A stretch of DNA of 64,000 nucleotides from Pantoea sp. Mb-10 (GTDB taxonomy: Bacteria; Pseudomonadota; Gammaproteobacteria; Enterobacterales; Enterobacteriaceae), in the NCBI RefSeq assembly GCF_021272205.1, contig NZ_JAJSDX010000002.1, positions 1-64,000 on the forward strand, read 5' to 3'. The notes under the pieces were generated by a model. The model saw only the letters and a list, made by a program, of their open reading frames with translations. It was not told the DNA's origin and searched no databases. How positions within the stretch are numbered: the first letter of the stretch is position 1; each line of letters begins with the position of its first letter. The position numbers were made by a program, and so were the translations under genes. This document shows, in pieces, positions 22,446 to 31,086 of this stretch.

Positions 22446-23271
22446 GGTGTGCCTCCAGCGCGGCGCGATCCAGCACCGGCAGCGGCTTGCCGTGCGTGGC
22501 TTTGCTGGGACGACAGGCCCACAGCGTGCGCGTATAAGGATGGGTCGCGTGGGCGAGCTGCGCCGCAGGCAGCGTATCCAGCAGGCGGCCTTTGTACATC
22601 ACCATCACCCGCTCGCAGTGTTCCGCGACCTGCTGCAAATCGTGGCTGATCAGCAGCAGGCCCATATTGCGCTGCTCCACCAGCTGGCGAATCAGCGCCA
22701 ACACCTGATCGCGCATGGCGTGATCGAGCGCTGACGTGGGTTCATCGGCAATCAGCAGATCGGGATCGGTGATCAGCGCGATGGCCAGCATGACGCGCTG
22801 GCCCATGCCGCCAGACAGCTGATGCGGATAGCGCGTCATCAGCTGGCGCGGTTCAGGCAGGCCGACCGCGTTAAGCATCTCGCACACTTTCTCACGCCGC
22901 TCAGCGCGGCTGAGTTTGCGGTGCAGTACCAGCGGCTCTTCAACCTGCCAGCCGATGGTGCGCGTTGGGTTGAGCGCATATTTCGGATCTTGCATCACCA
23001 TGGCGACGCGGCTGCCGCGCAGCGTGATCCAGTCGCGCTCCTGCAGCGTCAGCGCATTGTGGCCTGCCACCTCAAGGCGATCGGCGTGCAGGTGCAAAGC
23101 GGGGGAAAGCAGCCCCATCAGCGCGCGTGCGGTAAGCGATTTTCCCGAGCCGGATTCGCCCACCAGCGCCACGCGCTCGCGGCCGATTTGCACGTTAATG
23201 CCGTCCACCAGCAGCGCATCATCGCTGCGGATCGTAAGGCCTTGGGCATCAATTAACAGATTATTTGGCAT
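22438..23271 (-). CDS. ABC transporter ATP-binding protein (peptide/nickel type, DppD-like)
   Basis: A 277-residue ATPase with Walker A GESGSGKSLTARALMGLL near residue 37, signature LSGGMGQRVMLAIAL near residue 152, and Walker B DLLIADEPTSALD. The signature glycine-methionine-glycine variation is common in this DppD/NikD subgroup. It energises the two permeases encoded just upstream. Its start overlaps the end of the preceding permease gene by 11 nt. Confidence 0.9.
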   Translation of the reverse strand: MPNNLLIDAQGLTIRSDDALLVDGINVQIGRERVALVGESGSGKSLTARALMGLLSPALHLHADRLEVAGHNALTLQERDWITLRGSRVAMVMQDPKYALNPTRTIGWQVEEPLVLHRKLSRAERREKVCEMLNAVGLPEPRQLMTRYPHQLSGGMGQRVMLAIALITDPDLLIADEPTSALDHAMRDQVLALIRQLVEQRNMGLLLISHDLQQVAEHCERVMVMYKGRLLDTLPAAQLAHATHPYTRTLWACRPSKATHGKPLPVLDRAALEAHHD

Positions 23272-24118
23272 GACGGGTATCCAGTCGGTCGCGCAGGCCG
23301 TCGCCTGTCAGGTTAAACGCCAGGCTGGCGAAAAGAATGGCGGCGCCAGGCGCGGCGGCGACCCACCACTGATCGAAAATCACTTTACTGCCCTCGGCCA
23401 CCATCGACCCCCATTCTGCGGTCGGCGGCTGCACGCCCATGCCGAGGAAGCCCAGCCCGGCGGCAGAGAGAATAATCCCGCCGAGGCTCAGCGCGGCGCG
23501 CACTACGGCGGTGGGCAGGCAGAGCGGTAAAATATGGCCGAACATCAGGCGTAAGCCGCTGATGCCCTGCATCCGTGCGGCAGCGAGGTAGTCGCTGCGG
23601 CGCAGCGCCAGCGTTTCCGCGCGCGCTTGGCGGGCAAACGGCGGCCAGCTGGTTAACGCCAGCGCCAGCGCACCGTTCATCAGGCCGGGGCCGAGCATCG
23701 CCACCAGCGCCAGCGCAATCACCAGGTTCGGCAGCGACAGAAAGATATCGGTGATGCGCATCAACACGCGCTCTGTCCAACCGCCCACGTAGCCCGCGGT
23801 GATGCCCACCAGCAGGCCAACCGGAATGGTCAACACTAAAATCAGCGACACCAGCAGCAGGGTGGGGCGCGCGCCGTAAATCACGCGCGACAGCAGATCG
23901 CGACCAAAGCCGTCGGTGCCGAACCAGTGCAGAGACGAGGGCGGCATCAGGCGCTGGCCGATGGTCTGCACGTTGGGATCAAAAGGCGCCAGTACCGGCG
24001 CCAGCAGCGCCATCGCCACCAGAATCACCACCAGCGTCAGGCCAATGGTCAGGGAGGTGACGCGCGCCCGGCGACGACGCGGGCGCAGCGTTTCAAGTTC
24101 TTGCAGTTGTTGAGTCAT
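23261..24118 (-). CDS. ABC transporter permease (DppC-like)
   Basis: An inner-membrane permease of 285 residues with an N-terminal membrane segment and five more. The DppC-family hallmark HWFGTDGFGRDLLSRVIYGARPTL and the coupling-helix EAA-type loop (AARMQGISGLRLMFGHILP) are visible. It overlaps its neighbours on both sides, a tight operon. Confidence 0.91.
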   Translation of the reverse strand: MTQQLQELETLRPRRRRARVTSLTIGLTLVVILVAMALLAPVLAPFDPNVQTIGQRLMPPSSLHWFGTDGFGRDLLSRVIYGARPTLLLVSLILVLTIPVGLLVGITAGYVGGWTERVLMRITDIFLSLPNLVIALALVAMLGPGLMNGALALALTSWPPFARQARAETLALRRSDYLAAARMQGISGLRLMFGHILPLCLPTAVVRAALSLGGIILSAAGLGFLGMGVQPPTAEWGSMVAEGSKVIFDQWWVAAAPGAAILFASLAFNLTGDGLRDRLDTRHAK

Positions 24119-25167
24119 CGGGTTCTCGGATCGGTTAGCCAGGTCAGCGCATCGGCCACGGCGTTAAGCAGAATAAAGCAGCTGCCGATCAACAGCGTGG
24201 CGCCGAGGATCGCCGGCACATCTGAGGAGAACAGCGCGTTGGTCATGTAACGACCCACGCCCGGCCAGGCGAACACGGTTTCGGTCAGTACCGAACCTTC
24301 CAGCAGGGTGGCATAAGAGAGGGCGATCACCGTGATCAGCGTGCCCAGCACGTTAGGGAAAATGTGACGCAGCAGGATACGCGTACGGCCGGCGCCTTTG
24401 GCGCGCGCCAGAACCACGTACTCTTTGCTGCTCTCTTCCAGCAGCGCGGCGCGCAGCAGGCGCGTGATGCCGGCCATCGCCAGCAGGCCGAGGATCACCA
24501 CTGGCAGCCACAGATGGGCCAGCGCGTTGCGAAACATCTCCGGGTCGCCGGACAGCCAGCTGTCGATCAGGACGAAACCGGTTTTGGGTTCCAGCGTGTA
24601 GACCCAGATATCATCCAACTGCCCCGGTCCAGCAGACCAGTGCAGCACGGCATAAAACAGCAGCAGGCCCAGCAGCCCCAGCCAGAACACCGGCACCGAG
24701 TAGCCCAGCAGCGAAATAAAGCGCGCCACGTTATCCATCACGCTACCCGGTTTCCAGGCAGCCAGCAGCGCCAGCGTCACGCCAAACACCGCAGCGAAGA
24801 TCATGGCGCAGGTGGCCAGCTCCAGCGTGGCGGGGAAGGTGCGCATCAGATCGGCACTCACCGGCTGGTTGGTGAGGTGGGAAAGCCCCAAGTCGCCGCG
24901 CGCCAAGTGGCTGATATAGCGCCAGAACTGCACCAGCACCGGCTGATCAAGGCCGAGATCGTGGCGCACCTGCGCGTAGGTCGCCTCACTGGCGTGGTCG
25001 CCCGCGATCTGCTGCACCGGATCCACCGGCGACAGGTGCGACAGCATAAAGGTAAACGCCAGCAGCCCCACCAGCGTCACCACCAGCGACAGCAGGCTGG
25101 TGATGAGGCGGCTTAGGCGCTGCCAGAGTGGCCGGGCGAACCCGGCCTGTGATGCAGATACCGCCAT
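24115..25167 (-). CDS. ABC transporter permease (DppB-like)
   Basis: A 350-residue permease of the DppB/OppB family. It has the SHLSPVDPVQQIAGDHASEATYAQVRHDLGLDQPVLVQFWRYI periplasmic region and the cytoplasmic coupling segment LARAKGAGRTRILLRHIFPN. The last residues (LTWLTDPRTR) carry the family ending. Its start shares one base with the stop of the binding-protein gene (TAATG overlap), indicating coupled translation. Confidence 0.91.
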   Translation of the reverse strand: MAVSASQAGFARPLWQRLSRLITSLLSLVVTLVGLLAFTFMLSHLSPVDPVQQIAGDHASEATYAQVRHDLGLDQPVLVQFWRYISHLARGDLGLSHLTNQPVSADLMRTFPATLELATCAMIFAAVFGVTLALLAAWKPGSVMDNVARFISLLGYSVPVFWLGLLGLLLFYAVLHWSAGPGQLDDIWVYTLEPKTGFVLIDSWLSGDPEMFRNALAHLWLPVVILGLLAMAGITRLLRAALLEESSKEYVVLARAKGAGRTRILLRHIFPNVLGTLITVIALSYATLLEGSVLTETVFAWPGVGRYMTNALFSSDVPAILGATLLIGSCFILLNAVADALTWLTDPRTR

Positions 25168-26735
25168 TACTTCGTAACCTGCGCGTAGTAAACCATGTCC
25201 GGGTTGATGCCCTGCACGTACCCTTTCAGATTGTCGCGCATCGCCACCAGGTTACGCGCCTGCAGGCCGATGACATACGGCGAGTTTTTCAGCACGTCGC
25301 GCTGCATCGCCTGATAGAGTTCAACGCGTTTCTTCGGATCGGCTTCCGCCGTGGCGGCCAGCGTTTGTTTGCTCAGCTCGGGAATGTGCCAGTCTGAGCG
25401 GTAGGCGATGGTTTTGCTGCCATCTTCCGGGTTGTAGGCAAAGGAGGCGGCGTTGGTATTGGGATCGAAATAGTCGGCGCCCCAGGCATTCAGGGTCGCT
25501 TCGTACTGGTGCGCTTTCACGCGCGTCGACACTTCCGAACTCAGCCCCGGCTGCACCTCCACCTTCACGCCCCCTTTGGCGAAGCTGCCCTGCAGCGCCT
25601 GCGCGATATCCAGGTACGGCGGCTGGTTGCTGGTGGAGAGTTTAAAGCTGACATTGGTCAGACCCGCTTTTTTCAGAATCGCTTTGGCCTTTTCCGGATC
25701 GTAGCTGTACGGGTTTTCGTTGAGCGCACCGAGGAAACCTTTAGGCAGGAAGGTCTGATGCACCTCGAACTGGCCTTTCAACAGATCGTTGGCAATGCCT
25801 TTGTAGTCAAACAGATAGCGTGCCGCTTCCCACAGGGCCGGATTCTTGAGCACCGGGTTTTCGCCAACGTTGAACTGAATGTAGTACAGCGAGGCCATGG
25901 GGATCGCGTCGGTTTTCACGCCAGGTTTGCCTTTCAACGAGGCAATCTGGTCGGCGCCGAGGTTACGCGCAATGTCCACGTCGCCCTGTTCCAGCAGCAG
26001 ACGGCGCGCCGCTGGCTCGGGTACGTTCTTAATCAGGATATTTTTCAGCTTTGGCGCGCCCGCAGGCGAAGTCGGGTTGGCGCTGAGCAGCACCGCTTCA
26101 TGCAGCACCACTTTACGGATCTGGAACGGGCCGCTGCCAGCGGAGTGCGTGCCTAACCAGGCGTGGCCGAAATCGCCGTTTTTGGCGTTGGCCTGCGCGG
26201 TTTTCTCATCGATGATCGATGACACGGGCGCCGAGAGCAGGCTCAGAACATAGGTTGGGCTGACGTTGGCGTTCCAGCTGATTTGTACGTGGTTGTCATC
26301 GACCTTTTTCAGGAAGCTATCCACATTGTCTTTGTTCCAGCCGAGTTGGGTAAGAATAAAGGAAGGATCAAGGTTGAGCTTGACCACGCGGCTCAGCGAA
26401 AAGATGACATCTTCCGGACGCAGCGGATTACCGCTGGCAAATTTCGCGTCTTTTTTCAGGGTAAAGGTCAGGCTGCGGTTGTCGCTGCCGGCTTGCCATT
26501 CGCTAGCCAGCGTGGGCTGCAAGTCCGTGGGGTTTTGCGGATTAGATTGCACCAGGCGCTGATAGATGTTGGTGAAAGCCTGCACGGTGGTGAGTTCAAA
26601 ACCCTGCGCCGGATCGAAGCTGTCCGCGTCGTCCGTAGACTGCGCGATCACCAGCGTATCTTTGGGGGTCGCAGCCTGAGCAGAGAAGGCGGCTGCCAGC
26701 GACAGCGCCAGCAGGGAGGGAATAATTTTTTTCAT
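25167..26735 (-). CDS. ABC transporter substrate-binding protein (family 5, peptide/nickel type)
   Basis: A periplasmic binding protein of 522 residues with a Sec signal peptide (MKKIIPSLLALSLAAAFSAQA, cleavage after AQA). The mature part opens with DTLVIAQSTDDADSFDPAQGFE and contains the family-5 segments LASEWQ, FTLKKDAKFASGNPLRPEDV and NAWGADYFDPN. It is the first gene of the five-gene importer operon. The ligand could be a peptide, opine or other small compound; sequence alone does not tell. A purine-rich ribosome-binding site lies before the ATG. Confidence 0.91.
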   Translation of the reverse strand: MKKIIPSLLALSLAAAFSAQAATPKDTLVIAQSTDDADSFDPAQGFELTTVQAFTNIYQRLVQSNPQNPTDLQPTLASEWQAGSDNRSLTFTLKKDAKFASGNPLRPEDVIFSLSRVVKLNLDPSFILTQLGWNKDNVDSFLKKVDDNHVQISWNANVSPTYVLSLLSAPVSSIIDEKTAQANAKNGDFGHAWLGTHSAGSGPFQIRKVVLHEAVLLSANPTSPAGAPKLKNILIKNVPEPAARRLLLEQGDVDIARNLGADQIASLKGKPGVKTDAIPMASLYYIQFNVGENPVLKNPALWEAARYLFDYKGIANDLLKGQFEVHQTFLPKGFLGALNENPYSYDPEKAKAILKKAGLTNVSFKLSTSNQPPYLDIAQALQGSFAKGGVKVEVQPGLSSEVSTRVKAHQYEATLNAWGADYFDPNTNAASFAYNPEDGSKTIAYRSDWHIPELSKQTLAATAEADPKKRVELYQAMQRDVLKNSPYVIGLQARNLVAMRDNLKGYVQGINPDMVYYAQVTK

Positions 26736-27218
26736 GTTGTTTCCTTGCCTTAAAAAAGTAACGCGAGTGTACGAGAGCGCCGTAATGAAGAATAGTCAAT
26801 TTAAGGCTATGCATATGCCTTCTGGTTCTAAGGGTGCCGTTATCGTTATAAGCGTGCGGGCGCAGCGTTCTGTAAAGCGTAGTCGCCGCGGCTTTATTTG
26901 TTTTCAGACGCGCGCTGAATTAATCGATACGCCACGGAAACATATTGTCATTTATCAACGAAATTACAACGGAAATTAAACTCGCCCGAACGGCAAGATA
27001 ATTACCTTTACTTCACTTTACCCGGGAATATAATGGCGGCAATTTCAAAGCAGGAGAATTCAGTTGGACAGTCACCCTTTAACGATACAATTTAAGGCAA
27101 GCTGACGCGCGAATTTTTTTGCCGCTGCTTGCCGACCGGCGGGCAGCAATCCTCTCTTTCTGATGATTGTTCCCACAACAGATGCGTTAGCGGGCGTTGA
27201 GTCCGCAGGGATATCATC
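26736..27218. other. divergent regulatory region between ABC operon and mgtA leader
   Basis: Shared upstream region of the leftward ABC operon and rightward mgtA. No coding gene is visible. AT-rich around 26930-27095. A hairpin of GCTGCTTGCC / GGCGGGCAGC type (8 of 10 pairs) lies near 27122-27146, in what should be the 5' part of the mgtA leader. I found no PhoP direct repeat with the required 11-nt period. Confidence 0.5.
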
Positions 27219-27269
27219 ATGCACATGATTTTACACGCCCTTTTTCCTCCGCCTCGATGCGCACGCTGA
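27219..27269 (+). CDS. mgtL: MgtL-like proline-rich leader peptide
   Basis: An open frame of 16 codons, MHMILHALFPPPRCAR, ending at TGA 27267-27269, 322 nt upstream of mgtA. AGGG lies 8 nt before the ATG. Three consecutive proline codons are the key feature. In Salmonella the mgtA leader encodes MgtL, whose proline codons sense proline and Mg2+ through ribosome behaviour and control readthrough into mgtA. The stop codon is embedded in a strong hairpin, as expected for an attenuator. There is no sequence identity with Salmonella MgtL beyond the proline and arginine content. Confidence 0.6.
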   Translation: MHMILHALFPPPRCAR

Positions 27270-27281
27270 ACGTCAGCGTGC
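27261..27281 (+). promoter_or_regulatory. leader hairpin overlapping the mgtL stop
   Basis: Perfect 9-bp stem GCACGCTGA / TCAGCGTGC with a 3-nt loop. It contains the last codons and stop of the leader peptide, so ribosome position would decide whether it forms. Probably part of the mgtA attenuation structure. Confidence 0.6.
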
Positions 27282-27540
27282 TGAAAATCTTCCTGTTTGC
27301 CTGATGCGGGCAAGGCCGCGTTTGCTGGCTTTTTTCCCACAGGTTGACGCGGAAATAACATTAATATTCTTTATCCGTTAATTAAATAATGGACGATGCA
27401 CGCCGTTCTCATTTTCGTTAAGTCCGCCGACTTATTCCGAAATAAGAGTGAGGCGCCGCTGACATGCATTATTGATTGTCTTGCGTGTGCGCTGCACGCA
27501 GGAATATCTACTGCTGTAAAAATAAAAGAGGAGTGTCATC
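27282..27540 (+). other. mgtA: distal mgtA 5' leader
   Basis: 259 nt between the leader-peptide hairpin and mgtA with no other coding frame. It includes a T-run near 27331-27336 after a GC-rich segment, and an AT-rich middle. AAGAGGAG lies just before the mgtA ATG. It probably holds the Rho-dependent or structural attenuator known from mgtA leaders. Confidence 0.5.
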
Positions 27541-30264
27541 ATGACTGACATGAAACTCAGCCAGGATAAAAAAGCCTGGCAAACGCTGCGCCAGCCGCAG
27601 GGGAAAACTGCGCGCTATGTGATTGAGGCTGAGGCAGGGTGCACGCCGGACGCCACGCTGGCGCGTCTGCGCAGCGACGCGCAGGGGCTGACCGACCAGG
27701 AGGCCGCGGCCCGCCTGCTGGCCTGTGGTCCGAATGAAGTCGCACACGATAACGCGCCGCCCGCGCTGATTCAGCTGCTGCAGGCGTTTAATAATCCGTT
27801 TATTTTTGTGCTGATGGCGCTGGCGCTGGTGAGTTTTATCACCGACTACTGGATGCCGCTGCGCCGCGGCCAGGAGACCGATCTGACCGGTGTCATCATC
27901 ATTATGACGATGGTAACGCTCAGCGGTTTGCTGCGCTTCTGGCAGGAGTTTCGCACCAACAAAGCCGCGCAGGCGCTGAAGTCCATGGTGCGCACCACCG
28001 CCACGGTGCTGCGCCGCACCGCGCCGCACGGCGTGCCGCAGAAAGCGGAAGTGGACATCCGCACGCTGGTGCCAGGGGATATCATCTGGCTTTCTGCCGG
28101 GGATTTGGTGCCTGCCGACGTGCGCCTGCTCGACTCGCGCGACCTGTTTATCAGCCAGGCGATCCTTACCGGCGAGTCGCTACCCGTGGAAAAATATGAC
28201 GTCACCGGTCACGTGGCCAGCAAAGGGGCGCATGGCCAGGGTGCGGGCGCGTCCTTGCTGGAGCTGGGGAGCATCTGTCTGATGGGCACCAATGTCTCCA
28301 GCGGCAGCGCCAAAGCGGTGGTGGTCGCCACCGGCAGCGACACCTATTTTGGCAGCCTGGCGACGTCCATCGTGGGCGATCGCCCGCAAACCGCCTTCGA
28401 TCGCGGCGTCAACAGCGTTAGCTGGCTGCTGATCCGCTTTATGCTGGTGATGGTGCCGGTGGTGCTGCTGATTAACGGCTTCACCAAAGGCGACTGGCTG
28501 GATGCCACGCTGTTTGCGCTGGCGGTGGCGGTCGGCCTGACGCCGGAGATGCTGCCGATGATTGTCAGCTCCAATCTCGCCAAAGGCGCTATCGCCATGT
28601 CGCGCCGCAAAGTGATTGTGAAACGGCTCAACGCGATTCAGAACCTCGGCGCCATGGATGTGCTGTGCACGGACAAAACCGGCACGCTGACGCAGGACAA
28701 CATCATCCTCGAACACCATCTTGACTGCGCCGGGGAGGAGAATGCACGCGTGCTGATGCTGAGCTGGCTCAACAGCCACTATCAGAGCGGCACGCCAAAC
28801 CTGATGGATCGCGCCATCCTGCGCTACGGCGAAGATCGCGTCAGCACTGCGGTGGGCGACAGCTATCAAAAAGTGGACGAACTGCCGTTTGATTTTGTGC
28901 GCCGTCGCGTGTCGGTGGTGGTGCGCGATCGCCGCCTGAACCAGCAGATGCTGATCTGTAAAGGCGCGGTCGAAGAGATGCTCAGCATCGCCTGCGGCGA
29001 GCGCATCGGCAAAGCGATCCAACCGCTGACGGCGGCGCGGCGTGATGAGCTGCTTGCGCTGGCGCACACGTATAACGATCAAGGGTTCCGCGTGCTGCTG
29101 GTGGCTACCCGCGTGCTGGAGGCGCCTGGATTAACGCAGGCGCTGAGCGTGGCGGATGAGCAGGAACTGATCGTGGAAGGGCTGCTGACGTTTCTCGATC
29201 CGCCCAAAGAGAGCGCGGCGAAAGCCATTGCGGCATTGCGCGAGAATGGCGTGCGCGTGAAAGTGCTGACCGGCGATAATCCGGTGGTCACCGCGCGCAT
29301 CTGCCAGCAGGTGGGCATTGACAGCCGCGACATTCTGACTGGCGATCGCATTGCGGCGATGAGCGACGCGCAGTTGGCCGACGCCAGCGTGCAATGTGCG
29401 GTGTTTGCCAAGCTCACGCCGCTGCAGAAATCGCGTATTCTGCGTGCGCTGCAGCAGCAGGGACACACCGTGGGCTTCCTCGGCGACGGCATTAATGACG
29501 CGCCCGCGCTACGCGATGCCGATGTGGGCATCTCGGTGGACAGCGCCGCCGATATTGCCAAAGAGTCATCGGACATCATTTTGCTAGAGAAAGACCTGAT
29601 GGTGCTGGAAGAAGGGGTGATCGCCGGACGCGAGACCTTCGGCAATATCATCAAATACCTGAACATGACCGCCAGTTCGAACTTTGGCAACGTGTTCTCG
29701 GTGTTGGTGGCCAGCGCCTTCATTCCGTTTTTGCCGATGCTGGCTATCCAGCTGCTGATCCAGAACCTGATGTACGACGTGTCGCAGTTAGCGCTGCCGT
29801 GGGACAAAATGGACCGTGAGTTCCTGCGCACGCCGCGTAAATGGGACGCGCGCAACATCAAACGCTTTATGCTGTGGATGGGCCCGACGTCGTCGCTGTT
29901 TGATATCACCACCTTTGCCCTGATGTGGTACGTGTTTGCCGCCAACAGCGCGACGATGCAGTCGCTGTTCCAGTCGGGCTGGTTCGTGGAAGGGCTGTTG
30001 TCGCAGACGCTGGTGGTGCATATGCTGCGCACGCAGAAAATTCCGTTTATCCAGAGCCGCGCCGCGCTGCCGGTGCTGCTGACCACCGCAGGCATCATGC
30101 TGGCCGGCCTGCTGCTGCCGTTCTCGCCGCTGGGCGGACTGGTGGGACTGGTGCCGCTGCCCTGGGCCTATTTCCCTTGGCTGGTGGCGACGCTGCTGGG
30201 ATATTGTCTGGTGGCGCAGGGCATGAAAACGCTCTACATCAAACGCTTTGGTCAGTGGTTCTGA
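27541..30264 (+). CDS. mgtA: magnesium-importing P-type ATPase
   Basis: Imports Mg2+ across the inner membrane at the cost of ATP; normally induced by low Mg2+. 907 residues, a P3B ATPase. Visible motifs: TGES near residue 210 (actuator domain), phosphorylation motif DKTGTLTQ with Asp378, and hinge GDGINDAPALRDADVGISVD near residue 648. About ten membrane segments include MLYDVSQLALPWD-type segment 6. It has a 322-nt leader with an MgtL-like peptide and a coupled downstream small reading frame. MgtA versus MgtB cannot be separated with certainty, but the leader favours MgtA. Confidence 0.93.
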   Translation: MTDMKLSQDKKAWQTLRQPQGKTARYVIEAEAGCTPDATLARLRSDAQGLTDQEAAARLLACGPNEVAHDNAPPALIQLLQAFNNPFIFVLMALALVSFITDYWMPLRRGQETDLTGVIIIMTMVTLSGLLRFWQEFRTNKAAQALKSMVRTTATVLRRTAPHGVPQKAEVDIRTLVPGDIIWLSAGDLVPADVRLLDSRDLFISQAILTGESLPVEKYDVTGHVASKGAHGQGAGASLLELGSICLMGTNVSSGSAKAVVVATGSDTYFGSLATSIVGDRPQTAFDRGVNSVSWLLIRFMLVMVPVVLLINGFTKGDWLDATLFALAVAVGLTPEMLPMIVSSNLAKGAIAMSRRKVIVKRLNAIQNLGAMDVLCTDKTGTLTQDNIILEHHLDCAGEENARVLMLSWLNSHYQSGTPNLMDRAILRYGEDRVSTAVGDSYQKVDELPFDFVRRRVSVVVRDRRLNQQMLICKGAVEEMLSIACGERIGKAIQPLTAARRDELLALAHTYNDQGFRVLLVATRVLEAPGLTQALSVADEQELIVEGLLTFLDPPKESAAKAIAALRENGVRVKVLTGDNPVVTARICQQVGIDSRDILTGDRIAAMSDAQLADASVQCAVFAKLTPLQKSRILRALQQQGHTVGFLGDGINDAPALRDADVGISVDSAADIAKESSDIILLEKDLMVLEEGVIAGRETFGNIIKYLNMTASSNFGNVFSVLVASAFIPFLPMLAIQLLIQNLMYDVSQLALPWDKMDREFLRTPRKWDARNIKRFMLWMGPTSSLFDITTFALMWYVFAANSATMQSLFQSGWFVEGLLSQTLVVHMLRTQKIPFIQSRAALPVLLTTAGIMLAGLLLPFSPLGGLVGLVPLPWAYFPWLVATLLGYCLVAQGMKTLYIKRFGQWF

Positions 30265-30350
30265 TGCGCCGGGGCGGGATGGATAAGGCGGTGTGCCACC
30301 TGCTGATCATGGTCGTGGCGTTTGTCGTGCTAACGTTAGTGATTCGATAA
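30264..30350 (+). CDS. candidate single-span membrane peptide coupled to mgtA
   Basis: A 28-codon frame whose ATG overlaps the mgtA TGA (TGATG), the classic translational-coupling junction. The N-terminus is basic and polar (MRRGGMDKAVCH), followed by one hydrophobic span (LLIMVVAFVVLTLVIR) and a final Arg. An internal ATG at residue 6 has GGGGCGGG before it and could be the real start, giving 23 residues. The layout is like Salmonella MgtR, a small membrane peptide from an Mg2+-transport operon that affects MgtC and MgtA stability, but clear homology is not visible. Confidence 0.5.
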   Translation: MRRGGMDKAVCHLLIMVVAFVVLTLVIR

Positions 30351-30354
30351 CCCT

Positions 30355-30377
30355 ACGGGCAGGGCGATCCTGCCCGT
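30355..30377 (+). terminator. hairpin after mgtA and its coupled small frame
   Basis: ACGGGCAGG / CCTGCCCGT, a 9-bp stem with a 5-nt loop, directly after the small frame. It lacks a strong T-run, so termination may be partial. Confidence 0.45.
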
Positions 30378-30404
30378 TGCGATTGCATCCAACGGAGAGA
30401 AATC

Positions 30405-31082
30405 ATGAGCCAACGTAAACACGCACTGGTGGTGGGCGCTTCAAAAGGCATTGGTCTGGCGGTGGTACAGCGCCTGGTGCAGGACGGCTGGACGGTGGTG
30501 GCGACCTACCGCAGCACCGCCGTCTCTTTTCAGCATCCGCAGCTGCGCTGGCTAAAACTCGACATCACCGACGCGGCAGAGCGGGCGGCGCTGATGACGC
30601 AACTGGGCGAGGCGATCTTTGGCGCAGTGCTGATCAACGCCGGCATCTACGGGCCGCAGGTGCAAGCGCTCGCGCAGGCAGACGACCGTGCGCTGACGGA
30701 ACTGTTCCTCACCAACGCGATAGCGCCGGTGCGCATGGCCGAGGCGCTGCTGCCACGGGTGCAAGCGCAGCATGGCGTGGTGGGTATCACCACCTCACAG
30801 CTGGCGAGCCTGAGTGAAAACCCGCACGCCGAGATCCCACTGTATGCCGCCAGCAAGGCGGCGCTGAATATGCTAAGCCGGGCGCTGAGCACCACCCTCG
30901 ACGAGACAAAAACGGCGCTGCTGTCGCTGCATCCCGGCTGGGTGCAAACCGATATGGGCGGGGAGAACGCGGCGATCGCGCCTGACGTCAGCGCCGCAGG
31001 GCTGGTTGCCCAGCTGCAGCGCTTTAGCGGCCAGGGCGGCCATCACTACGTGGATTACCGGGGCGAAACGCTTCGCTGGTAA
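30405..31082 (+). CDS. short-chain dehydrogenase/reductase
   Basis: A 225-residue NAD(P)-binding SDR. The Rossmann loop is GASKGIG at residues 11-17, NAG at 78-80, and the catalytic set is Ser131, Tyr147 and Lys151 (YAASK). The C-terminal HPGWVQTDMGG is also typical. An Arg-Ser after the second strand (TYRST) suggests NADP preference. The substrate is unknown. A GGAGAG ribosome-binding site precedes it. It converges on queH with 4 nt between stops. Confidence 0.85.
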   Translation: MSQRKHALVVGASKGIGLAVVQRLVQDGWTVVATYRSTAVSFQHPQLRWLKLDITDAAERAALMTQLGEAIFGAVLINAGIYGPQVQALAQADDRALTELFLTNAIAPVRMAEALLPRVQAQHGVVGITTSQLASLSENPHAEIPLYAASKAALNMLSRALSTTLDETKTALLSLHPGWVQTDMGGENAAIAPDVSAAGLVAQLQRFSGQGGHHYVDYRGETLRW

Positions 31083-31086
31083 GGCG

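Noticed and set aside
27078..27095. Possible PhoP box (two TTTAA words) upstream of mgtA
   Set aside because: The words are 13 nt apart, but the PhoP direct repeat needs an 11-nt period and (T/G)GTTTA units, which are not present.
27092..27361. 89-codon minus-strand frame in the mgtA leader
   Set aside because: No start signal and no protein-like composition; it lies opposite the leader peptide and hairpin of mgtA.
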